NCBI GenBank assembly: GCA_000310025.1
Contig: FN649748.1
Span: forward strand, 415,421-462,237
Source: Ectocarpus siliculosus
Lineage: Eukaryota; Sar; Phaeophyceae; Ectocarpales; Ectocarpaceae
Reading direction: 5' to 3'
DNA length: 46,817 bases
Part shown: piece after piece, positions 34,801-45,400 of the stretch
How the letters are laid out: each line of letters starts with the position of its first letter
Numbering within the stretch: the first letter of the stretch is position 1
Position numbers and translations under genes: made by a program
Notes under the pieces: model-generated
What the model saw: only the letters and a program-made list of their open reading frames with translations
What the model was told of the DNA's origin: nothing
The model's database searches: none

Positions 34801-36201
34801 CTCAAACAGTGCCCACTGCGTGAATTGGCTGGACTACGGGATGACGTCAGCCGTAGTAGCGAGGCAAAGAATGTTAGGAAATCATTGAAGTCCACGGGCT
34901 ACCCTGACAGGGGGGGCGTGGAGGAGACAGCACCAGCGTCCGGATGCTCAGAGTGCAAATGAAGACGACACGACAAGAGTACTATCATAGAAGTACCACG
35001 GGTTTGCGCGTGCGATTTCAGCTCCAGAATGGTAAGTGCTAACCGTGTGACCTCGCCGTCAAGTGCTGCAACGCATGCCGTCGGTATGTACATGTTTCTC
35101 ACCCGGTATTCCTCGCTTCGCTCGGCACAGCTGCGTGAGGGCCGTAAGCCTGAAGGGCAAGCATGCAAACATCTGGGACGGCGAGAAACGCCGTATCCAT
35201 CGTCCAGCAGCGGAGAAGGGAGGCAAAACAACGAGCGAGGCATGAACGTCAGGCAGTTTACGCGGCTACAGGAGTACTAGTTGCCGCAACAAAAATGGCG
35301 CACCTACTCTTGACAAATACATACGAGCAGTACGTGTACCTGGCTATTGCACTAAACACGATTCAAACGTGGAGAAACTGTTGCTATATACATACAAGCA
35401 GTTTAGTCCTGGGCGGGATTTGCAACCTCAACCAATGGGGTGGCACTCTCCGGCGGCGCCGTACCTCATTCAACCCTGTAAAACGGTCGGTATTGTACAT
35501 CAATGAAATGTCAGACGTCAGGAGAAAGAGATCAATCCGCGTCTCACCACGAACGCTTTGTCGTCGGACCTCACGAGCGGGGAATACAACGGGGCCAGTC
35601 CGGCGTGTAACCGCGTGCAAGGCTCCAACAGCGGCGGCGGCGCTTGCCGTTCGGGGTTGTTGCCGCCATCAACGTCAACGTCGCCGGTTTTTAGGCTAGC
35701 AGCGGCGCGGACTGGTGACTGGTGCGGCGAGTGCACGACGTGCACTCCTCCGTAGATGAGCCCGAGTGCCTCCCGCAAAGCGTCGACGACACCGTGGGCG
35801 TCGCTGCGGTCGGCGGTGGCCGTCGCCGTTCTCAGCGCCGGCGACGCCGCCGGCGTCCGCAACAGGGGCAAAGAGCGGCAGAACACCTCTGTGATATGTC
35901 CGGAACCCTGTTCAGAAGGTCCACTAGCAGCTGCGGAGACGGAGCGCCCGCAGGGATTCTCACTGCTTCGTCTAGGCTGCTGCTTGTCCCTGCTGCTGCT
36001 GTCGTTGTGGTTGTTGCTGCAAGGCAGTTGCAGCACCGCTGTTGCACGGTTGGGCAGCAGACATCTCGCAGAGTGCGAAGTTTCTCCACCGCTGTTGATG
36101 CTGCTCCCAGCTGTCTCCAGCAGCGATTCGGTCGAGAAACTGTAGAGGGCACCGAGATGCAGTGCAAACACGCTCTCGCGAACCCCGACGGGCTCCCCCA
36201 T
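18742..36201 (-). CDS. WDR81-like: WDR81/GFS12-like BEACH and WD40 protein
   Basis: A 23-exon model on the - strand: 36201-35548, 35464-35396, 35172-35103, 34261-34202, 33718-33288, 32961-32860, 32310-32146, 31836-31637, 31369-30752, 30367-29938, 29663-29448, 29124-28442, 28138-27681, 27335-26926, 26221-26100, 25606-25178, 24932-24852, 24479-22775, 22518-22244, 21582-21367, 20690-20583, 20268-20047, 19435-18742 (8418 nt, 2805 aa). All junctions keep phase. Order: N-terminal region; a kinase-like fragment ([17 protein letters not shown]) at about 267-287; a BEACH domain at about 335-575 ([83 protein letters not shown]); a second kinase-like piece ([12 protein letters not shown]); a helical middle ([15 protein letters not shown]); a 568-codon low-complexity exon; and C-terminal WD40 repeats from about 2298 ([28 protein letters not shown]), ending [13 protein letters not shown]. 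In animals WDR81 acts in endosome maturation and autophagy; GFS12 is the plant PK-BEACH-WD40 relative. Exons 1-3 are the least certain. The start at 36201 lies 237 bp from the divergent homoserine dehydrogenase ATG. Confidence 0.88.
22775..24479 (-). other. Exon 18 of the WDR81-like gene: 568-codon low-complexity linker
   Basis: The largest exon in the window, bounded by a GCGCAG acceptor and CAG|GTAGGC. It encodes Gly, Ser, Ala, Pro and Gln runs between the helical middle and the first WD40 repeat, with scattered short conserved-looking islands such as [13 protein letters not shown] at the start and [10 protein letters not shown] at the end, which leads into WD40. The complementary strand also has long open frames; these are shadows of the GC-rich codons. 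Confidence 0.85.
26821..26893. repeat. Direct repeat, 23 bp at 50-bp spacing
   Basis: CTGCCTTTTCGCCCTGCCCC followed by AAA occurs at 26821-26843 and 26871-26893. Both copies lie in the WDR81-like intron just 3' of the donor at 26926 on the - strand. The intervening AAATACCA is also repeated, so this is a two-copy tandem repeat. Confidence 0.9.
27121..27168 (-). repeat. GAG/GGA trinucleotide run encoding poly-Pro
   Basis: A run of GGA/GAG triplets inside exon 14 of the WDR81-like gene. On the - strand it reads as two Pro blocks split by Leu, directly after the conserved [15 protein letters not shown] helix region. Confidence 0.85.
28892..28925 (-). repeat. 12-bp coding repeat, three copies
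   Basis: GGACCGTTCTTC is repeated in tandem and gives a repeated Arg-Ser-Glu-Glu motif in exon 12 of the WDR81-like gene. The period is a multiple of three, so the frame is kept. The surrounding region is a disordered Ala/Glu/Thr-rich linker. Confidence 0.9.
31862..31897. repeat. GA dinucleotide microsatellite
   Basis: About 17 GA units in the WDR81-like intron just upstream (on the - strand) of the exon that begins at 31836. On the - strand it reads as a CT run next to the acceptor and could serve as an extended polypyrimidine tract. Confidence 0.95.
33590..33621 (-). repeat. Poly-Gln-encoding CAG/CAA tract
   Basis: Nine Gln codons in a row in exon 5 of the WDR81-like gene, between the kinase-like fragment and the BEACH domain (GRQQ...ALSRQ). 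The mix of CAA and CAG makes it less prone to slippage than a pure run. Confidence 0.9.
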
Positions 36202-36438
36202 CCGTGAAGCTCGGGCAAGCGGAGAGAGCGCTGTAGGAGATGCCGTTGCGCTGCCCAGGTTGCAGTGGTGGCCCGCGAGGCTTGTTGGTTCGGGGACGTT
36301 GGGAAACCGTCCCCCCCCCCTCCAATCGGCGAGCGAGCGAGATATACACAACCGACATCGCAGAGAGCGAGCATCGTGGCGCGGCACCACATAGCTAGAG
36401 AACTGACAAGGAGAGCCTCCACAGCAGCAGCAGCAGCG
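36202..36438. promoter_or_regulatory. Head-to-head intergenic region (putative bidirectional promoter)
   Basis: Only 237 bp separate the ATG of the WDR81-like gene (- strand, 36201) from the ATG of homoserine dehydrogenase (+ strand, 36439). It contains a C run (36311-36320) and a GAGC-type short repeat at about 36330-36340, but no TATA box. The homoserine dehydrogenase frame stays open upstream across much of it, so part may be 5' UTR or an undetected targeting extension. Confidence 0.6.
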
Positions 36439-39400
36439 ATGTCTCTCCCTCTTAAGGTTGGTATGTTCGGCGGCGGCACGGTGGGTGGAGGTGAGCCAAG
36501 CCGACAAACATGCTACAACTACATTATGGTTCGGACTCGAATGCAGCCCGTGTTGCTACCTACTGCTGCCTTACAACACAGCTTCTTGGTGGCACATGTG
36601 ACACATGTGTTGTGTGTGCTTGTAGCTGCGGTGGATTTCCTGGCCAACTGGTTGAATGGGCGTGGCGTGGGAAGGCGGACATTGCTACTACTGCTGTACC
36701 GCCTTCGGAGATGGTGGATGTTGACACTGCGAACTGCGAACAATCAATAATGGTATCACACGACACTTGACTTGCATTTACGGACACCGCCGGTACCTTC
36801 TGCTGTATGCTACCACGGACCGCGGATGAACGAGGTAGTGCGGGCTGGTCATCCCTTTCATCCTTTCAACCTTTGGCCGCGTCTTTCGACGCACCAGCCG
36901 GGGTCGCGCACGAGAAAGGCGAAGAGGGATTTTCTTTTGTGTTGTTGACGTTGCTGCCGCTTGGTATGTAGATGCCATCATCCCGGCAGCACCGTTCCCC
37001 CCTTACAGGGTGCGAAGGTTGGGGCCGGAGAGAAGGCGCCAGTGTTTTTTCTTATTTAAATGATCCCTCACAGCGCTTCTGCCGAGTAGAACGTCCAAAC
37101 CGTGGTCACACAGAAGCCCTGTGCGGTAAAAAAAAGCCGCCATAAAATGATGTACAAATTGGGTTTTCATATAGGTCGCGGAGAGTTTGTGCACTCTCTT
37201 GCTGTGCTTTCTCTCCGACCCTTGCTTTGACAGCAGTGTAGAGGTTTTCGCACAGGCGTCGGAGAGATCGCTCAGGGGTTTGATCCATGGTGCGATCTCT
37301 TGTGCGATCTCTCCGACCTTCACCGTGACGAGATTGCGATGTGGAGTCGACCAAACTTGCGAGTGGTCGTCGTCGGTTCCCAGGAAGTAAGTAAGAAAGG
37401 GATTGGCGAAAGTTCTCGCGCGGCCCGTTGCACACGGTCCCGGCGGGGCTTGCAAAAGCCTCCTTGGTACGTGCTCTCGATGACCAGGAGGAGAACCGAG
37501 CGGTACCATTTCGGTGGACTACTGTGCTATCATAGACCGTCCCGGGCAGCGTCGGCATAGTTGCCGGTGGGGCGCCCGTGACCTCGAATACGAGCGGACG
37601 CGCGGGCGCGGCGGCTTCGACACGACGATCCTGTGGCGACGACGACGCGTCGCGGTTTGCCAGAGTGTGGCTGCATGAGGCGTGTCATAAAGTCCATGTC
37701 GCGGTCCGATATGTAGCCGGCGGCGGCGGCGGCGGCGCCGAGGGCTCTCTTCTCTCCGTGCCATTGCAGCGGCTCCCTGCTGATGTTTTCTTCCCCAGCC
37801 GGGCTGCCTGCTAGCGGCGCAATTTAGCGGCCTCCGTCGTGGCTGCCGCCGCCCGGCTGTTTGCTCCTCTTGCGGGACAAGCTCGCGCGCATGCTGCGCT
37901 GCAACCTAGGCGGCAGCAGCAGCGCTGTCAAAGCAGCCAGTCGTTGCTGCTCGAGGTCGAGCGCATTTTCACCCGGCTTCGGCGGGACAGACACGTTCGG
38001 CTGGGGAGGGCGGGGTACGGAAGCTTGGCGGTCACTGGCTTGATCGCGAGCTCCGTGCCATTGAACATAGGTCCCTACCAGACATCGATGTTATGGATGG
38101 TAGATGATCACCCTTGTGATCCCTGTCGTGCAGGTATCTTCGTTTTAACACGCACGCTTGTAGATAACCTATTTGCAAGTACAATGTTCGAATGATTTTG
38201 GAGAGCAGGCGTGTAAAACAAAAACAATCAACAAGTGACCGAGAGAAGACTACAGATATCACCATATCACCAAATCAAGGTCTCCAGATTGGAGCAAGAA
38301 CCAGCAATGGTCACAATTTTGTTCTGTCTTACCGAACCGTGTTGTACGAACACGGCCGTTTGACTTGAAACACGGCCGCCTGTGTATGCACAGGCGTTTA
38401 CGAGATCATGGAGCAGACGAAGAAGGAGCTCTTTAAGGCCGGCGGCGTTGACGTCACCATCGCCAAGGCAAGTGACAAATCTCTTCCGCATGTAAATAGT
38501 AGTAGTTGGTGTTGTGACGCCACCTTGTTTTCAATTTTTGCATCTTGGCGTATATCCAGGTTGGGTCTTCAAATTTTGGATCTGGGTAAATATCCAGGTT
38601 GGGACACGAATGGCAGCCGGATGCGTGCACAACGCTCAGCAATTAGATATCTCTCCCGCCGAGATATTGAATAGATAAAGATGTATGTAACGGCTTTGCG
38701 CCGTTGCCCTTGTTTCCTTGGCGGTGACACGATTGGACAGATGATCTTTTTTTTTGCGCGTGTTGGTACTTTTTTGCAGATCTGCGTCCGAGATGTCAAC
38801 AAGAAGCGGTCCTTCGAGCTCGAGAAACACACGACCATGGTCACCGACTACGACGGTGAGCAACGCCTGGGCCCATCTCATTGTGGCCACCTGGTGTGTC
38901 TTTCCCCGTGACTGGTCTTCTGCGGGGCTGGGTCCGGTGGACCGGGAGAAGCTCTGGTACATGGTACCCGTTGGGATGGTCCGAACTGGGGGTAGACTGT
39001 CGCATAGACGTGTTGTTCAATAGGCAACTCGGCTGGCTCGCGCCAAGGATAACGAAAGTCCTGTTATTTTTGTGTTGTATTAACCTCGCTCATCTCTCAC
39101 ACACGCCCCAGCCTGAGGACCACACAATAGACAACGGGGTATAAATTACCTATCCATTCCACGCACCACACAATTACCCGGTGTAGCGTTGCTACAAGTG
39201 TATCTATTTGTACATTCCATGACTGCAGCGCTAAGACTCCCAGCACTCCCCCGGTGGAGTCAAACTGTGCCACGGGCGCCGTGGGCCGAGACAGCAGTAG
39301 CCCAAGCGTTAATCTCGCGGAGAGGAAGAAGTGTGCCTAGCAGCCCAGCTTCCAACGATAGAACGATCAAGGTGCTACTGCAGCGCTTCGCTTGTGCTAT

Positions 39401-42400
39401 TTAGTGTTTTTTGCTCCTGCCGCAGCTGCTGCTGAGCTGCTGCAGACGGTTGTTTCCTTTTTTTCTGGGCGTGTCGTGCTCAGGCCTGCTGGTCATGGTC
39501 TGCACATACTTCTGTTTTGCGGCTCATTTTCGATTTTCGCGCCCCTCACTACTGAATTGTGTCGAAGATTGATTGTGCATGTGGTAGCCAGGATTAAGAC
39601 TGCATGCATACTTGGGCGGTATTATGGCAACCCCGTTTGCTTGCTCATGCAGTAGTCCAAAGTGGCATCCTTGCTCTGACACTTTTTCTTGCCTTGTGCG
39701 TATGCTTGCTTGATTTTGTCTGTCGCAATAAAATATAAAAAAAAACAGAGATCCTCGAAGATGACAGCATCAACTGCGTCGTGGAGCTCATGGGCGGGGT
39801 GACCCACGCCAAGGACGTCGTGTTCAAGGCCCTCAAGAAGGGCAAGCACGTCGTCACCGCGAACAAGGCCCTCCTGGCCCAGCTCTTGCCCGAGGTAAAA
39901 CGAGGGTTTGCTAGCCGCTCCCGCCGGTGTGCGCACCCACGCGCGCGGGCGTGTTGCAAGATACCTCGGTTGTCCCTTCGACTGTGCTCCTATCTCGAAC
40001 GAGTACTCTTTCTTTGTATTGGTATGTGTATTTCCTAGTAAGATAATCGCGGGGAATGCGGATCGCGGGAAACGCCGGCTTTGCAGACGGGGATGGCATG
40101 CCATGGGTGGTTGTACGACGTGCCGGTCGTTCTTTTTTTTTTTCATCAAAGAGTGTCGAGAAATTAGCCTTGGCGGTGCAATAAATTCTGCGGAATATCG
40201 CAGCAGTTGACGGTGCTTTCGCACGGTTAGTTCTTTTGCCTCGGGAGGCGTCTTGTTGTACAGACAGCTTCTGCAACGACCGGAAGCTTGAATATCACGC
40301 ATTGCCATTCCGGGTGTGCGAGTTGGCGTCGTGTTCTGGGGTTCGGTGTGGAGATAGGTACGTGCCCCCCCCCCCCCCCCGCCTCCTTTGCGTGCTTTAC
40401 TTTCGTGTAGCACTTTCGCTCATGACCCGCCACGTCAGGGATGGACCGATCACGTCAGGCCCGCATGGAATTGCTTATCTGCATTTGTTGTTTCAGGTTG
40501 TTCCTCGTTTCGGTTTTGCTTCCGCTTTTTTTATCGTACAATCTGTGTTGCTGTTCATGATCTGCACGGACGGTCCCCCCCCCCTTTTTTTTCTGATGCA
40601 TGTTTTTGTTTGTTTGTTTCTTTCTTTTCGTGCCCAGGTGAAGTCTCTCGTGGCGGAGAACGCGGGAACCACGCTCGGCTACGAGGCGGCGGTGTGCGGA
40701 GGTGCGTTCCGGCGTCCCCTTCCGTGAAGACCGTTGCATGCACTGGCGCCCGCGATTTAGAAACGAACCTTCTCTCTTTAAGATGCACCTTTCCAGGGGT
40801 GTACACCGCGCGAAGCAAGAAAGCACCCCGAGTGTACGTATTACCACTCTACTCCCCTGCCGCCGCCGCCACCACCAACACCTCCCCTCCACACCCCCTC
40901 CACCGAACCCCCTTCGCGTTCCGCGCGGTTTTACCAGGCATCCCGATCATCCACAACATGCAGGGCAGCTACGTGGGCGACTCTATCCAGTCGGTGATGG
41001 GCATCATGAACGGCACGACGAACTTCATGCTCACGAAGATGGAGACCGAGGGAGCCGACTACGCCGCGGTTCTCAAGGAGGCTCAGGATCTCGGCTTCGC
41101 AGAAGGTGCGTTGAGTGTTTTGTTTATTGTTGTTGTTGTTGTTCGGTACCGTTGGTGACATGAGATAGGTGACCAAAGATAGGTGACATGAGAGATGGGT
41201 GACCAAAGATAGGTGACATGAGATGGGTGACCAAAGATAGGTGACATGAGAGATGGGTGACCAAAGATAGGTGACATGAGGTAGGTGAACAAAAGTAGGT
41301 GAACAAAGGTAGGTGACCAAAGGTAGGTGACCAAAGATAGGTGACCAAAGATAGGTGACCAAAGATTGGTGACCAAAGATAGGTGAACAAAGATAGGTGA
41401 CATGAGATAGGTGACCAAAGATAGGCGACATGAGAGATGGGTGACCAAAGATAGGTGGACAAAGGTAGGTGACCAAAGATAGGTGAACAAAGATAGGTGA
41501 ACAAAGATAGGTGAACAAAGATAGGTGAACAAAAATAGGCGACATGAGAGATAGGTGACATGATATAGGTGACCAAAGATAGGTGACCAAATAGGTGACA
41601 TGAGAGATGGGCGACTAAAGATAGGTGACCGGAGATAGGTGGCCAAAGATGGGCGACATGAGAGATGGGTGACCAAAGATAGGGGACCAGAGATACAGTA
41701 GGTGACCAAAGATTTACCACCCCCTGGACCGATGTTCAAAGGTCGATTACTCCACAGAGTGGCGGTGCCGAAAATTGCGACGTTGGAACCGTCTCGTTGA
41801 GAGCTTTCCGAAAACGTAATTTTTTTTTTGTTATGTCCTCTTCGTCGTGGATTAATCGAGCTTTGAAAATCGGTCCGGGGGATGTGTGGTATCTTGCGTC
41901 ACGTACGCGGTGTGGTGTTGCTGTTGTTGTCGTGGTGTGTTTGTCGGTGGTGATAGCGTACAGCATTGCCGCTGGAGTATTCGGTTGTTGTCGTTACCTT
42001 TGTTACCGACTCACAGCCGATCGACCTCCTTCTGTCCTTTGCAGGTGTTCTTCCCTACGATAAGATAGATATGATAGATACATGTAGGATAGGGGGGGAG
42101 CGTTGTTGAACCACCTTTGGAAAAGTAGGATGGAATGATTGGCCATCGGTGATCGGTCCTGTGGGAACAATGATTCGTCCTCTCGAGGACGCGTAGTCAA
42201 TGGTCTAACCGCTAAGGCATGCAAAACATGAGAGTAACCCCCCCCCCAACCCCAACCCCCCCACTCCCGGTCGGACCCCCCAGCGGACCCGACGGCAGAC
42301 GTGGAGGGACACGACGTGCAGGCAAAGATCGCGCTCCTCGCCAAGCTTGCGTTTGGGCAGGACGTGGCTCTGGACAAGGTCCCCTGCGCAGGCATCTCCA

Positions 42401-45400
42401 ATCTCAGCAGCACCGACTTCGCCTGTGCCAAGGTATGTCGTTTTGAAGCCTTCAGTGTCGTCTCAAGCCTTCTTGCGCGTGTCGCCTCTTCAATGTCGTT
42501 TTCTCTCTCTGTGATTCGCTTGGTTCTTCACCAAGGGGAGGACGTTGCCGCACTTGAGAGGGTCGTGGTTACCGTGGGTGGCACAAGATGCCACAATCCG
42601 CTGGATGGACCGATTTTCTAAAGCTCGACTTCTCCACGACGAAGAGGATGCGTTGATGAAACTGTTTGCGTTTTCGGAAAGCTCTCGACCAGACGGCTAC
42701 AACGTTGCCATTTCTCGGCACCGCCACTGTTTGTGGTGTGGGGAAATCGAGCTTTGAAGATCGGTCCCAAGGGGGTGTGATGTCTTACACGACGCCTACG
42801 GTAGGCAGGCAGGCAGTCCTGCCTGCTGTCATTCTCGTCAGCATCAGCATGCCTTGCCGCTTCCTCCAACTGATCTTCGCACACCACCGCGGCCGTCGGC
42901 GGCAACGGCGGCAGCAGGCCGCACTTGGACCCCCAATAGCATAACCCCCCCCGCACGTAAACATACTCTCCAGATCGGATCTTGTATCCAAGTACTCCAG
43001 ACAGCATGCACGCACGACAAAACATGGAGTTCTTGATGGTGCCCATGGTGCCCATGGGCGTAGGCTTCAGCAGTTCCTCGCACTTGAGAAACCTCGGTTA
43101 CAGTACTTTGTGGAATGGGATGGTGATGCGTGTGTGTTTTATGCGGCAAATGTCACGCCCCTTCCCCCCGCCGCAGAAAAGAAAACTCGATGGTGAGTGG
43201 TGTCCTCTGCCTCCCTCTTGTTCACCGTGCGTGTGTACTCATATCGAAACACACTAGATGATGGGGTGCACGATCAAGCTGGTCGGAACCGCCGCGCTGG
43301 GCGAGAGCAAGGACAAGCTGGCCGTCTTCGTCTCTCCGGTGGGACTGTGTGTATGGGACTGTGTGTATATCTCATCGTCGTTTGTGGACCTGGTTCAACA
43401 ACCTAGTTTCTTCTTTCCGATATTCTTTTTTTGTCGGGAATAGTTCGGCGTGGTGTTAATCCGAGCTAATAAGACCACGGGACAATGAATTCGTTTAAAG
43501 CGGTGTACTGTACCGGATAAGGTTCAGAACGAACGGTGTTTCTCGTGTGGGGACAAAGATTAACTACACAACAATCCGCCTTTCGGTCGGACGTACAAAT
43601 TCCAGGTACTGACCTCGCAAGAGTAGGTTTCGACTATTTTCCTATGTTTTGTTCACGTCCTTCTCTCGAGTACGCGCTGGTACAGAGCTCGAGAGGTTTA
43701 GCAAGTGCGAGGTTTGTGCATGGCCTATTGCAGCAGCGGTGGTGAAAGCTGCCCCGCTGGCCCTTGTTTCCGTCATGCGCGTTCTTTCTGGCTAACACGC
43801 TGTCGAACGGGCGTCATGTGAGGCGGCGTTCGTCGGAAGCATGGCCTTGTTTCCTGGCTCTCGTGCCGCCAGCACGTTGCTCTTGCACACATGCGGTAGA
43901 AAGCTCCCCTCACGCCGTTGTGTTTTTCAACGTTCGTGCATGCATACATAAATAAAAATGTTGACACCTACCTTCAACACGTTCCGCCACAGGTGCTCGT
44001 GCCGCTAGGTGGGCCGCTTGCCTCTACACGAGGCCCGGGCAATGTCGTCGTGGTACGCTCCGAGAACCTAAGTGAGTCAAGGGTAGTGGATAGTATTCAC
44101 ACTATAATACGTGCTTGTTTTCGTCGATGGTTTCATCTAAAACCCTGCTGCTCAGGAATGCGAACAGCGGAGGACCCTCGATCGCGTTGGTATGCACGCA
44201 CTTGCGACAAGACTCGGGATTGCCACCTCGATTACATAGCACCTGACAAAGAAGCAGCTCGCGTCAGATGGCCAGGGAAGGTTGTTTCGGTTGATGTGTG
44301 TCAATTTTTTCCCCAGCGCAGTAGTCTTATCGCTTGGATGTTAGCCAGGACATGATGGCACGCAAGACGGACAGGCACAGCAGTGGCCATTCTTTCACAG
44401 GCGGTGTCGTTCTCGTGTCTCTTTCCCGTGGCCTTGATACAGGTTTTAAAGCAACAGAAAGGTGTGATTCTATCTTCACCCTCTTCCCTTCGTCCCCTGT
44501 CTACTTTTACTTCTGGTTGCAAAGCAGAAGACAATTCACATTCCATCTGCCCCCTGTGTTGCAAAGCAGTAGAGAGTGTGGTTTCATCACCACCCAGTTC
44601 CCTTCGCCCCCCTGTCTACTCCTGGTTGCACACCAGCAAAGAGGGTGCTTGCATCATATCCATTTGCGTGGTTCCCTGTCGACTTCTGGTTGCAAAGCAG
44701 CAAGAGAGTGATTTCATCGCCATCGACTTCCCTGTCCACCTCTGACTGCACAGCAACAGAGAAGATGTGATGTCGTCATCATCCACTCCCCCTCGCTCCT
44801 TGTCTACTTGTGGTTGCACAGCAACAGAGAGTGTGATTCCATCATCCGTTTGCCTTCGCTCCCTGCCTACCTCTGGTTGCACAGTAGCAGAGAGAATATG
44901 ATTCCATCACCATCCACTCCCCCTCTGACTGCACAGCAGCAGCACAGAAAAATGTGATCCCATCATCACCATCCACGCCCCCCGCCTGTCCCTTTTTCCG
45001 GTACCGCTCCTATAAAAACCAGCCGAGAGCGTCTACGCCGGGCCAGGGGCGGGACGGTACCCCACCGCAAACTCGGTGGTGAACGACATCGTCCGCCTCG
45101 CGCGGCTGGGGGCGGCGGGCACCCCGCCCCCGTTCCCGCTGGAGCGGCCGCTGGAGTTGGAGCCCGACTTCGAGGCGTGTTTCTACGTGCGGGTGACGGC
45201 GGCGGACGGCCTCGGCGTGCTCTCGGCCGTCGGCGCGATCGCCTCCGAGGCCGGGGTTTCCGTGCACTCCGTGCTTCGCGGCGGGGAAGGGGGCGGGGGC
45301 GGTGGAGAGGAGGCGGGCGTGGTGAGCTTGGTGGTCAAGACCGACTCTTGCTTGCGGTCGCAGGTGGGCGCGTTCGTGGACGGGCTCAAGGGGAAGAAGG

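Noticed and set aside
36508-36750. Continuation of the homoserine dehydrogenase first frame past 36490
   Set aside because: Read-through of the GTGAGC donor. The conserved next residues (VYEIMEQ) are supplied by the exon at 38394.
37106-37558. Second open - frame over the nested ORF in homoserine dehydrogenase intron 1
   Set aside because: Overlaps the 168-codon frame in another phase. At most one can be real, and this one is more Arg-rich and shadow-like.
41083-41739. Long - strand frames reading [13 protein letters not shown]-type repeats, like a membrane repeat protein
   Set aside because: All three - frames give the same kind of repeat because they translate the 14-bp minisatellite. The segment lies inside an intron of homoserine dehydrogenase.
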